Shown here: piece after piece, positions 1 through 22,221 of the stretch
Numbering within the stretch: the first letter of the stretch is position 1
Layout: each line of letters opens with the position of its first letter
Origin: Echinococcus granulosus
Taxonomy: Eukaryota; Platyhelminthes; Cestoda; Cyclophyllidea; Taeniidae
NCBI RefSeq assembly: GCF_000524195.1
Contig: NW_020170383.1
Span: forward strand, 1,585,800 to 1,649,799
Direction of reading: 5' to 3'
Length of the DNA stretch: 64,000 nucleotides
Position numbers and translations under genes: made by a program
The notes under the pieces: generated by a model
Told to the model about the DNA's origin: nothing
The model's input: only the letters and a program-made list of their open reading frames with translations
The model's database searches: none

Positions 1-3000
1 CGTGTAGTAGTTAACTTTATAGCTATAAAATTTAATCAAAATAATGCAAATTTATAAGCAGGTAGGTTTGGTACGCTTGAAGGGTTGCTTTCCAAAGTGG
101 CTAAAAGGCACCCAACTACCAACAAATCAGGTCGTCCGCTAACGCAACACGACCATCAACGGTAATTCAGGAGACTTTCTGGGCGGCTTTCGGACTGGTG
201 GAGTTGTTAAACAGACGCCTTAAGTGTAATCGCCAACCATTTTAATCGTAATTAACTAAATATTAAGCACAAATCCTGATTTTTCCAAGTATATACCATT
301 ACGAAGGTAGTGAGGAGTTCGACAATCGCAGTTCTTAGAAATCTGGGTGCTAGTGAGTACCTTCCCCTGATCTTGCGCATCACACATCCATTCTAACCGG
401 CTAAACTGGTAGCATTTTTATCATTTACAATGCGTGACATCGCGTGGCCTCGTAATGTCGTTTCTACCGAATTTCCGCTTACCTTCTACGAAATTGTCGC
501 GCGAACATCGTCAACGCCCCTTTCATAGATTGCAAAAAAGTGTAAATTCACACTGAATTAACGTTGCTTAGATAAGAAAACAGTTTGCTGAATAAATGAA
601 TTCCTGCTGAAAGTGTGCTTAACCATTCCCGACGCCTTTCCCCCAGAATTACAGTCGACGAACTAATAAATTAATCTTTCAAGAGTAGTGAGAATTCTGT
701 ATCTCACAAACTGACGTTTGTGGATGGATACTTCGAGGACTGCGCCTTTTTCTGCCTTCATTCGCCCGTCGCATTAGAGCTAATGCTAGCTAAAAACGTA
801 ACCTTTAAAATAGCAACTGTTGTACTGACAAAAGTAATAAATAGAAGCTTTCGGATGCACTGCGACGCAGTGTTCAGACACAATTATTCTACATTACCAA
901 AGTGCTTATTACCTTTCCCCTTACTACGAAACTCTCACGTAACACGGGTGTCTGCCGTTGGCCTCTCATCTATTCCGTTGTATGAGTGGAAAAACAGTAT
1001 TTCACTTCAAAGCAAAATAACATTGACTCACCTTTTGCACTCTCAAAGGACAATTAAGCTTCACTTTGTGAAATCGGTCCTCTACTCTTTGTTGGATCAC
1101 GATCCGCTCTTTTATCCATTAAAAATCTTAAGCATTTGCAGCAATGATGATTTCATATACAAAGAATCAGTAGTTTTGAAATTTTGAAACCTTATAGAAA
1201 CACATTCTTTAGTGTGGAATAAATGATCACGAGGACACCAAATGCTCTTCACAATGAAGAATCTTCATTGTTTATAATCATATCTTTGGCATAAGAACAG
1301 GTCAATCAAATAGCTTCATCTGCTCCACAAATTTCCGGACTTAGGAGCACCAGATACTCAACATTTACACGGTGTCACGTTGGCAAGATTGAAGCATTGC
1401 TACAAAAGAGTCACGAAATATGCAATCCTCTTAAATGATGCTCAAGAATGAAATTTGCATTGATACGACTTCGTTGTCAGATTGAAAGACACCCACTCCC
1501 CGCACCCACATGTTGTGGAAGCGAGCCCACGAATTTGGCGTTTAACCTCTCAGCGCCAACACGTGCACGTGACCCACTATACTGAGTGACGTGGTCGCTT
1601 TCTCCACATCCATTGCTTCCGCAAACTGTCGGAACCGATTCTGAAACCCTCACTCCCATGTAGCCCAAAATAATAGGCGAAAAACTGGGGGTTGTTAAAA
1701 TACTTTGCCCCAATCCATTAGTCATTTACAACTCCGATGGCAAGCATTGAGCTCTCTTTGTGAAAAATGTAAGCTCTTCGGCACAATTCCAACTCTCCTC
1801 AAAACCACTTCAATGGTTCCACTTTGGATCTGTTCATTCTGGAATGTTTTTGTTTCATTCAAAACTTGTATTAGGTCATGCAGGACGGATTTGAGCACAT
1901 GCGTTAAGTAGATCTTAGCTTATCATCCACTTTAGCTTTCAATAACATATTGAGCGAAGGGACAAGTAAACAATTTCATAGGCAGATGATTGAGTCAAAA
2001 GTCGAGTAAATGCTAGTGAATGTATAAGACTCAACAACTCCATTTCACTCAACGAGTAAGGATTTTATTCGATGCGGAAGCAGAAAAGTCGGGTTAAGAT
2101 GAGCTTTCAAATGGTAATCACTGCTACTTCCACCCCTCAGTACCTCGTAGACTACCCATCCGCATACTCGTAATGATAAATACAGTATATTCCAGTCTCA
2201 AGGGAACCTGGTCCTAGATACTAAAAATTTTTGATTGTAGAGGGATAATTAACGTAAGTTATGAAACGACATAAACTGAAATCATTGTGAGCTTGAAATA
2301 AGCTTCTAGCAAAGTCGAATTTAGGCATTTAAAAAGTGACACCTTGAGGAGCAAAACTCCACAAAGCCAAGCCTCAAGTCTCGAAATTGGGCCCTACTTT
2401 TGTAGCACTCCTTCAAATGGGAGGGTTAAAGCCATACGGAGTCAACGGATGAGGGTTGATGGATGCATGCCTTTTCGATGCATTTGAAGTCTTCTAATTT
2501 CTTGCCTTTACAACATTAAACAAGTGATTTAAAATAATAATACCAGTGTGGTCAGACGGTAGAATGGATAATAAGTTCATCTTTATGGAGACACACTTAA
2601 AACTGATTTAAAATGATTATCTAATTTCACTCTAAATGTCTAGAGAAAGCAAATGATGAAGTGTAAAGTTTACTTTGAAACTAAATGAGCCCTCTTTTGT
2701 AGGGCTGGAAGTGAACTCGAATCGACTCTTGATGCTAAACTTTACGAATCCGTCGACTTGGTGATTTGGTCGATGGGACAAGTATTGTAGGTTGTGCATA
2801 AATTTCTTAATCTCAAAAGCGAAAATGCTTGTTTAAGGACTCTACAAAAGGTATTTTACATCATGAGCGGACTATAAAATTATAGCATCCTGCGAATTAT
2901 CTTTTGAGCTAAAAATACAACATTCATTTAACCTCATAAAAATAGACTGATAGACCAAACTCGTGATGTGACCGGTTGAAGGCACCCCTGAAGACTCACG

Positions 3001-6000
3001 TGCCTTTCGACGTCGGTCCAAATTCCCCTCTAGTCGTCCGAGCTATCCTAAATTTTCGGGACTAAGTCAAGACCAGCGCTGATGCTTCTCCTGAGGAGGA
3101 ACCAACTGTGCATAAAAAGTTCAGCAAACTTAATCCCTCGAAAATGGTTTGTTTTGGCGTGTTCGCAGTGTGCATTGTACAAACGTTGATGATAATTAGA
3201 TATGGTAAATAAACTTATGTAATGGGACTTACTATTCTCTATTTATTCCAGTGCGTACATTTACGCATCCTTAGTAGTAGCATTGTTCTGGTGGGTTAAA
3301 ATGCCACCTTCAATTCATGCGGCCATTTACTACCTCCAAAACTAGTAAGGCTCATGAGAAGCTCAAACTGGATGGTTAGGAGTTCCCGCATTGAAAATTA
3401 TGCGAACCGTCTTGATAGAGGCTAGTATTTGGCAAGCATGAAGGAGGCCGTTGAGGGAAACTGTTAAGCAAACGTCGCCGTGAGCGAAATCAGATCGGAT
3501 CTAATGGGGAGAATGATCTCAATTTGCAGACTCTCTATAGACAAGGAACGGAGTGGAGTGGAAGGCTCTGCTGTAACGAAATGAGTGATAACGTATCATT
3601 CACCCCGACCAATATAAATTGTGAAGGAACAAAAAACTTGGCTAGGAAGCCTCCTCCACCCACGCCGCCAGGCGCCCACGCACACGAGTGACCGAAAGGC
3701 ATACACGTATCTGAACACTGGAGAAAACGTATACCTATCGCGGTAATGTTTTATGCGCATTAAATGGGCTCAAACCTCATCTCATTTCTTTAAACAACTA
3801 TTATTACTTCTCTTGCACCTGCTTTGATGAAAGACTTTCATTTCAATTTCCACAACTGCCCAAAACGCTATTCCTCATTGAGAAAATGAGTACTTGGTGT
3901 TCCATCTCCTGTCCTTTGCAGTGGGGAGTTGATAGACTAATTTTTAAAATATTGAATCTTTTGCTTATATGGTGGCATGCGAGCACTACATCCATTTCCC
4001 CATAGGCGATTTCTATTTTATTATGTTTAATGCCAATTACAAGTTTTGAATTCAGTTTCTACATGAGGGTCTATTTTCCTCTACAAATAACGTTATAATT
4101 CAAAATAAAGTTGTGGTTATTAAAACCGCCGTCGCACAAAGGCCCAACACTCTATCAATTTGACGTTTATAAATACCAGAGAATACACATTCTCTTTAGA
4201 ATGGCCCAATCACCTATAGTAAAACATAATTAGTACACATTAAGATGCTAAATTTCTCCTAATCTGATTGATGATCGCTACCGCCTTCTGGCTTTCATAA
4301 GTTTATTAGTAAATCATTAAAGTAATTTTTGCGAATCTTGGGAAAATTCTGCTGCAATTTAACAGAAGATGTTTCACAACTCGAGGAAGATTTTCGTTAA
4401 CCTTAGATATGATTATTTGTAATAAATCAGCTTTTCTTTGTACATTCATGGTTTTTTCCCAATTTCTTCACTTTAATGTACTAAACACTCGCGAACTTAG
4501 AATTGTTATTTTTCCGAACACTTTATATTTATAATATCTATTTCACGTCTAAAACAGTCTCTGCCCCCTAGGGTATTATTAATCCAATAGACTTTTAATG
4601 GTGGACTTTAAGAAATCAGCATACAAACAAAAGTAGAATCCATTGTCAGAAGCCACGTTGATTTCGCCCACGCATTCAGACTACCTTAAAAATAGAAGTG
4701 CCGTGAGGACAGACGTTTCCGACCGTTACGTGCACCCCTGTTAGCCACCACTTAAGGACGCGTTTATCGTTTAAAGCACTTTTTTAAACTAAATAACTAC
4801 CTCCTTTCTGAAAAAAGATCTATATCCTCTCCGATATAAATATATTCTCCCTAATTTCCATCTCTTGACACATAACTACAAAACGATCTTTTGAAATGGA
4901 TTAGGATTTCAAGGAGTAATGGTAGTATTTAGTCTCCAGTAGAAGAAGCCGCAGCTAGTGAGCAGCGGATCGAGTATATCAATTTATTTTTGTGGTAACA
5001 AACCGAATGAGTTTGTTTGTAGACTGTAAGATCGTTGAATGCATGTCTCATGGGTATGGAGTTGTAGAGTTAATTTGTGCCCTTCCGATTCTATCGACAC
5101 TTCAAAATGAATAAACAGACCTTAAACCCTGTTTTTAGCAGGTCTTGATTGGGGCTTCAATTCTGCATTCACTTCGCATAAATGTCCATTCACCCAGTGA
5201 AGCGTCAGGAAGGCTCCTTCGCGCAGTGATTGATATCATGTGTAAGGGTTACGCTATCGTTATAAAGGCAAGCCACGATGATGTATGGTTACATTAGTGA
5301 GTGTTATTCGAAAATGCAACAGTTTTTGGATTGACTGCAAAATGTGGTCCCAAAATTGGGATTTAGGCTAGATACAAGATCACTGGCGAGGAGGAGAAGT
5401 AGCAGAACTTTGGAAAATAGAGGTGTTAGGAAACATATCTACTTCTTAACCTATCGAGGTGTTTCAAGATTTCTATAGAAGTTAATTGTATTCATCGAGA
5501 AATAGGGATAGCTAAAATCAATCCATTAGGAAAAGACTGCGGCGCATTTATTTATGTAGTTTCTGCTACCTATTTTTTAACAAAAATGAGTAGAGTGTAC
5601 ATAATTTACGGTGGATATTTCCCTCTTAACCGTACTAATGATATTTAGTGAGAACGAGGCCGAAGGAAGTAACAACTCGAATTTGAATGTGACAAGTTCT
5701 CTAAATGTTATGCGCAATTTCTAGTTCCGTACCCTCCCTACACTTGAGTGGTTTATTACCCCTACGTACCGACAAAATAACCCTTCCTCTCGATCACATC
5801 TCTCAGACACATAAGATGGCAGTGGTGCATTTACGTAATATACAGTTTGCGCAACTCCTTATGCTTGCTACCACCCGATATGATACGTTAATTGCATAAA
5901 TTTACCAAGAAGTTTCAGTTTCATATTCCCATTTTGAGAATTACACGAAGAAACTCAACTTACAACAAACTGTTTAGTTACGAACAGAAATCTTCAGTCC

Positions 6001-7071
6001 TCAATCAGGCATTTAAAAACACCTCGTCTGAGGACCCAGGTCTGCAATTCTCGGGTTGAGCGAATGCTGCTCCGCTTTATTCATGTTCAAGCATTGTTCT
6101 GCATGTCTTAAAAGTTTTCTCTCTCGGTTTCGAAATTCGTCCATCACCTTCAAGAAGATAAAACAAGGGTTGCATCCCTCCGATTACCGCAATTCATTTT
6201 GGATGCACTTTGTAACGACTTCAACCGTTCCACCTGTATTGCTTCGACTATGTAACTTTCTAATGTGCCTATCAAATAGTGATAAATGGAGCATCGCTGG
6301 CAAAGAAAGCCAAGAAATACTAATTTTCCTTCGAGCATCAACTGACTACCCAGATGTACCGTTTGCAGTGTTGAAATAGCGAGCCTCTAGACAACTCAAA
6401 CCATAACGTAACTCAGATCTGCTTGAATCACACCACAGGGGGGAATTCATCTCAATCCTGCACTTGACAAAAGAGTTGTAATGCCCAGCCTCACAATCTG
6501 TGAGCAAGTGACGAAGACGCATGGCGAATGGCTCCGTGTTTTAGCCATTTAGGGTCCTTAAACAATCGTAAAGACTGAAGCCGTATTTCCGAGGCGAAGA
6601 CTATTACTACCATCGTAGTGCCTACTAAGAAAGATCCCGCCAATTTCGTCAAAAATCACATTGTGAAAACGAGACCCGAAAAAGAATTAAGAAAAAGGTA
6701 TTTCAAAGCACAGCTTTTTATGCAAACAACCTATAACCTGCCACAGAATTGGCAACAGTAATGTAGCTGGACGAACAGAGGTAATGAAACCATACATACA
6801 TAAAATATACAGTGTACAGAAACGCACGCACATTTATAAGATGATGTTATTTTGGTGGTGGTGGCAGTAAACGAGTATGAGAGGAGAGAAACGTGGAGTA
6901 TACAAGGAGGGAGAGAGCGTGATTCAAACGCAAACGAGGTCAATCCGAAACAAATGTATGGATTCAATAGAAGGTCGTATAAGCGATGAGTGTTGTGGGT
7001 GGGGCCGTATTTGTATGTGAAGAGGTAAAAGGAAATGAAATCAGACTCCGAAGGAGAAACCACTTGGCTGC
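1..7071. other. Left-flank non-coding region
   Basis: I find no supported gene here. The open frames present (the longest is 155 codons at 720-1187) show no recognisable family, no splice-compatible structure and only chance-level length for AT-rich DNA. Visible structures are a perfect 10-bp-arm palindrome at 1251-1271 and a GC-richer patch at about 3640-3740 that contains a short proline-rich open frame (3581-3691). Part of 6700-7071 is purine-rich on the plus strand and lies just beyond the ARF6 poly(A) signal. Confidence 0.5.
3581..3691 (+). other. Short proline-rich ORF, 36 codons, doubtful
   Basis: An ATG opens 36 codons ending in TGA, inside a GC-rich island. The C-terminal half contains RKPPPPTPPG, an SH3-ligand-like proline run. 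No splice partner or homologue is recognised. It could be a fragment of an exon or chance, and I do not claim a gene. Confidence 0.12.
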
Positions 7072-7077
7072 TTTATT
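7072..7077 (-). terminator. Poly(A) signal AATAAA of ARF6
   Basis: The minus strand reads AATAAA about 113 nt past the ARF6 stop codon. It is the first canonical hexamer downstream, so it would give a short 3' UTR. No transcript evidence is available. Confidence 0.5.
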
Positions 7078-7189
7078 AAATTACACAAGGATGAGATTCG
7101 GGGGTGGCAATGATGGTGAGATGACAGCAGTGGGTGTGGCGAGATAAGGAGAATCCAAAGGGGGCATCACAGAGGTGGAGAGAGCAAGT

Positions 7190-18490
<11,301 letters not shown>

Positions 18491-20463
18491 ATGAAATTGC
18501 TGGACAACTTAGAACTCGAGACGCTCACTGTTCAGCTTTCACGCGGCAGTCGGAGGTACGCTCTCGATGTCAAGTAAGTGTGAAATCGTCGAAGGTTTTA
18601 TTTATTTAAAGCTATATTGCCTTGCGTCTAATAAGCATAGATTCTTTAAATACCTGGATAATCTTCGATGAACAACTGAGCAGCTTTATGACCTACTTGT
18701 GTTTGTTTTGCAGTCTGTAAAACATTTAGCTTAACTAGTGATTCATCAAAACTAACAAACCAAATTTTACTTTGAAAATTCACAGGCTGGAAAGTTACTC
18801 TTGCAAAATGGTGACAGAAGAGAAACGTCAATTTAAGAAATTGCTTGCCAGACTAGAAGCCGAAGGTTTGCAGGAATCATATCTGAAATTGAGTTCCTCA
18901 CGAACTCTTCGAGGTTTTCGTGAACTGACTGGTGAGACTCTTGACTGCGAGACCTTCAAAATGAGCACTTCTCAAGCTGAGGTACTCTCACTCGGGACAT
19001 TCTTTTCAGCCATTAAGGTCAACATTTCCATTGGATTTTTAATGTTTTCTTAAAGACTGATGCCAATCCTCAGTCTTCAAGCCGTTCGCGAACCACGTCG
19101 TGTTGCTCTGAGGGGGATGGTGCTGATTCTCAGCCAAAGCCTCCACATCCCTTCATTTCTGCAAGGGAACTTTTTTGCCTGATGAGCACCATTACCCTTT
19201 CTTTCGACTCCACCTACGACTTCATGAATACAAGCAGCGAGGATTTTTGCCTTGAGCCGGAGCTAGCAGTAAGGAAATACTTCCTCTATGGACACACGGA
19301 TTAAAATTTTGTTGCTACACCGATGATGTTATTAACGAGCTTTCACTTGTATTATGTCTCCTGTTCTTTATTGCCCGTACTTCCCTACATAAATTAATGC
19401 CATCACCCTTGTATTCGCAATATTTTCAATTCTGCTTACGTTTCCTATGTTTGTTCTCTTTTTCGTGTTGGAAGATCTCAGTCGGTGTCTTTGAAACCGT
19501 TTTTTAGGTTGTGAGGAATTATATTTCTCGTTTATGTTCAATTTACGTGGACAAATATGAGGCTCTGGCACCGAAGTTGTGGAATGCGATTGATGTAGAG
19601 ATTTTGCCTCATAGATGCGTCATCTACAGGTAAGAAATTAAAATTGCCTCCGAAACCTGCTCATTCAATTTTCTGTAGTGGCATTCTTATACTCTGAAGT
19701 GTTTCCAAATCATGCCTAATCACCACCCTTGTAAAGTCTGGCCAAGTGGAACTTGCCTAGCCAACTGTAACTTGGACTTTTAGCTAGTTGCTAGCCACAT
19801 TTTAATCATGTATGATTAATGTTTAGAGACATCATTTCCGTAGTGATACACCAAGTTATCATTTGGAAAAGATTCAGCTGCAGCATGCATTGGTACTTTG
19901 TTAACCATTTGAGTGTTGATTTCTGCCAAAAAGTAACTGGTTTCATTTTTTTCCTGTTAGCTACAAGCCGAATCACTCAACGGACCCATACAGTGGGCGA
20001 AGTCTTGCTTCTTTCAACTACTTCTTCTTTAATCGTAGCCTAAGGCGCATCCTATTCTTTTCACTTTGTGTGCAAAAGTAAGTCTTTTGTGCAACTTGGT
20101 GTGGTTTGTGAAATTACCAATGTAATTGCACTCTTCGGTTAAGCATAAATTGTACAGGGCCAGTTTTTAGTGATTAGAACTTGTAACCATGTCCTATCAT
20201 GTGAACGAGGCCCACACGTGATTCGCGGTTTTGGGACTCTGAATCACTGGCCCATTTTCATTTCGGAAAAGAACTGCTTTTGTGTTGACGTAGATTCACC
20301 GTTTTACTATTTTGCTACTTTCTTATTGTATATCATTATCCATACCTTGGTCACACGACACCTGTCACTAACAAGATCTGAACGCATACTTGAAGATCTT
20401 TTTATTTTTAGTGAGCCGCCAGTGGAAGATCTATATGAAGAAGATATGCAAGACCTTTTTTGA
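18491..20463 (+). CDS. MAF1: MAF1, repressor of RNA polymerase III, 6 exons
   Basis: MAF1 binds RNA polymerase III and blocks its recruitment by TFIIIB; its activity is set by TOR-dependent phosphorylation. Exons are 18491-18573, 18786-18981, 19056-19268, 19508-19629, 19961-20077 and 20412-20463, giving 260 residues (human MAF1 has 256). Key matches to human are MKLLDN at the start, LESYSCKM (A-box region), FDSTYDF, KLWNAID and SFNYFFFNRSLRRILFF (C-terminal box). The linker between A box and B/C boxes is Ser-rich (SSSRSRTTSCC), where human MAF1 carries its regulatory phosphoserines. The last exon gives a short acidic tail ending DMQDLF, shorter than the human glutamate-rich tail. Introns are 74-334 nt. 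The acceptor of exon 3 could instead be at 19073, which would remove six residues. Confidence 0.94.
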
Positions 20464-20730
20464 AAGGCTACAGTCGCGAGACGGAAAGCAATCTCTAACC
20501 GCCTTTTGCTCCTTTGGGACGCTTAGAAAATTCGCCGGCTTCATAGTGCCTTTTTATCCCCCCCCCCCTCCCACCCCTCTGTACAGTTGTACTCACCAAC
20601 CTAATTACAGATTTTTAGTTCAGTAGATAGTCGTTTTTCAACTCTGTAGTGACAAGGTGGAAGTAATTAACGGCGTTTTTTAAACTCATTTGACCTAATA
20701 GTGAATTTGGTGGATAGTTATTTGTAATAG
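20464..20730 (+). other. MAF1 3' flank with C-rich tract
   Basis: There is no coding support. It contains an 11-C run (20558-20568) inside a pyrimidine tract followed by ACAG, which resembles a very strong splice acceptor. It may belong to the unrecognised gene that begins nearby. No AATAAA is seen here, so the MAF1 3' end is not defined. Confidence 0.4.
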
Positions 20731-21886
20731 AAAATGAGGCCAATACGCTGAGAAGCCAGTTACTTAAAGAAGATATCTTGGATGAACTTATCTGCGATTG
20801 CCTTTTTCTTCGGCGGTGCTTACTACACGGGTGGTGTGACGGTTCAAATCATCAGTGCTGGTCCACCTGACTTACTGGGGTGATGGGGGCGCATGGAGAG
20901 TTTGTAATTTGGTGCTGTTAGAATCATCTTTTTATCTGTTGCGACAGGGGTTATGAATCATGATTGGTTTGAGGTACTCTCATTTTTATCCAATGCAAAC
21001 GCCTGACCCTGGAAAGGCATCGCATTCCTGTTCAAAGTTGGGTATTCTTTGATGCGTTTAGCTGCTGTTGTAGGCCGCTGGTTAAATCTGCACTCTTGGT
21101 TGCGTCCACCATACCTGCAGCAGGTAATCACTCAGCTAATTCCGTAAAAGTGATTTTTGTCCAGTAATGATGAAGCAGGCGGTTTGCTACCTAGAATGCT
21201 GTGTGACATTTCTCGTAAGCAAACGGGCTCGAAAACATCGCAATACCAGCTGAATTGGGTCTCTGGCATAGAATCGTTCTTAAAATCGCTGATAGTGTAA
21301 TCGTACTCGTCGGAAGTTTAAATAGACAGCAGAAAACCTCTATTAAAATGGTGTTAATTGTTCTTTATAAATCAGGCGCGAATAATGGCATCCACATTTA
21401 ATGCCAATTTTACCCTGGGTCAAGCAATTTTCGGGTGTCAATGTCAGCTAGGGCCGACCTGTAGAAACAACAAGAACGTGATAAAATGTCCATTTAGGAG
21501 ATACCTTCAGTCACAATGTGAGCCTTAGCTGATAATACTGGATTCCTTCGTGCACCATGCAGGATCAACAATGTCCAAGTACGAACACGGTCTCATCTTT
21601 TCTCTAGAACAATAAATCGACCTTAACCGGGAAAAACTCACGGCAACTCGAAGATGTCGGGATTCTATTCGAATATCTTAAAGCTATGAAGAAGGACCCG
21701 AACACGGTGACCGAGAATCTGTAAGTTATGCAGTCTCAAACCAGTTACCCTTCAAATCCTGCATATAGACATCTTGAGTGCTCAAACGACAAGACATTCA
21801 GGCAAAATGACCAGTTGGAAGAGGGCAATGCTGTCACATGCGATAGTCATGCAATACCGTTCCCTAAGACTCCAGTGAGGAAATGA
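20731..21886 (+). CDS. Unrecognised gene, C-terminal exons
   Basis: I do not recognise the family. The two best exons are 21608-21720 and 21769-21886. The first follows TTTTCTCTAG and ends at a perfect GTAAGT donor. A 48-nt intron leads to the second, which completes the split codon and ends in TGA. Together they read GKNSRQLEDVGILFEYLKAM, then DPNTVTENLHLECS, and finish KTPVRK. A probable preceding exon, 21074-21123, reads RWLNLHSWLRPPYLQQ and ends in phase 0 as needed. A weaker one, 20731-20835, reads LRSQLLKEDILDELICD; its donor is poor. No start codon was found, so the 5' end is missing. The gene runs tail-to-tail with STARD7, 335 nt away. It could alternatively be extra 3' exons of a MAF1 isoform. 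Confidence 0.5.
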
Positions 21887-22221
21887 ATGATACTTAAAAC
21901 AATCTACATTTCTGTGAAATCTCGTTCCCAAAACAGATGAGAATAGAGAACCGGAAGGAAAGAAATTGATAACAGTTCACGCCTAGAAGCGATGCTTTGA
22001 CACACACAGATCCATGCATGCACACAAGGTCTTTGTGTTTGCACTGTAGTTTGTGAATGAGTCTCCAATGGAGGGCGCGTAGGGCACCCAAAGGCCTGGT
22101 GGCTGGTTGGCTGACCGAAGTAGTAAAGATTGAAGTAAAGTAGTAGTAAAGATTGGAGCAAAAAATGAAAACAGATTCTATTCTTGACAAAGGCTTTAAC
22201 CAGTGGGCGAAGTGGGAGAAG
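21887..22221. other. Convergent 3' flanks of two genes
   Basis: This short spacer lies between the stop of the unrecognised plus-strand gene and the stop of STARD7. I see no canonical AATAAA for either strand here. Open frames on the minus strand are unremarkable. Confidence 0.4.

Noticed and set aside
720..1187. 155-codon ORF on the plus strand
   Set aside because: Starts with GTG, shows no domain, splice context or codon bias. One frame of this length is close to chance expectation in 64 kb of AT-rich sequence.
20831..20880. tRNA B-box-like GGTTCAAATC at about 20840
   Set aside because: No A box or cloverleaf could be built around it. I found no tRNA gene in the window.
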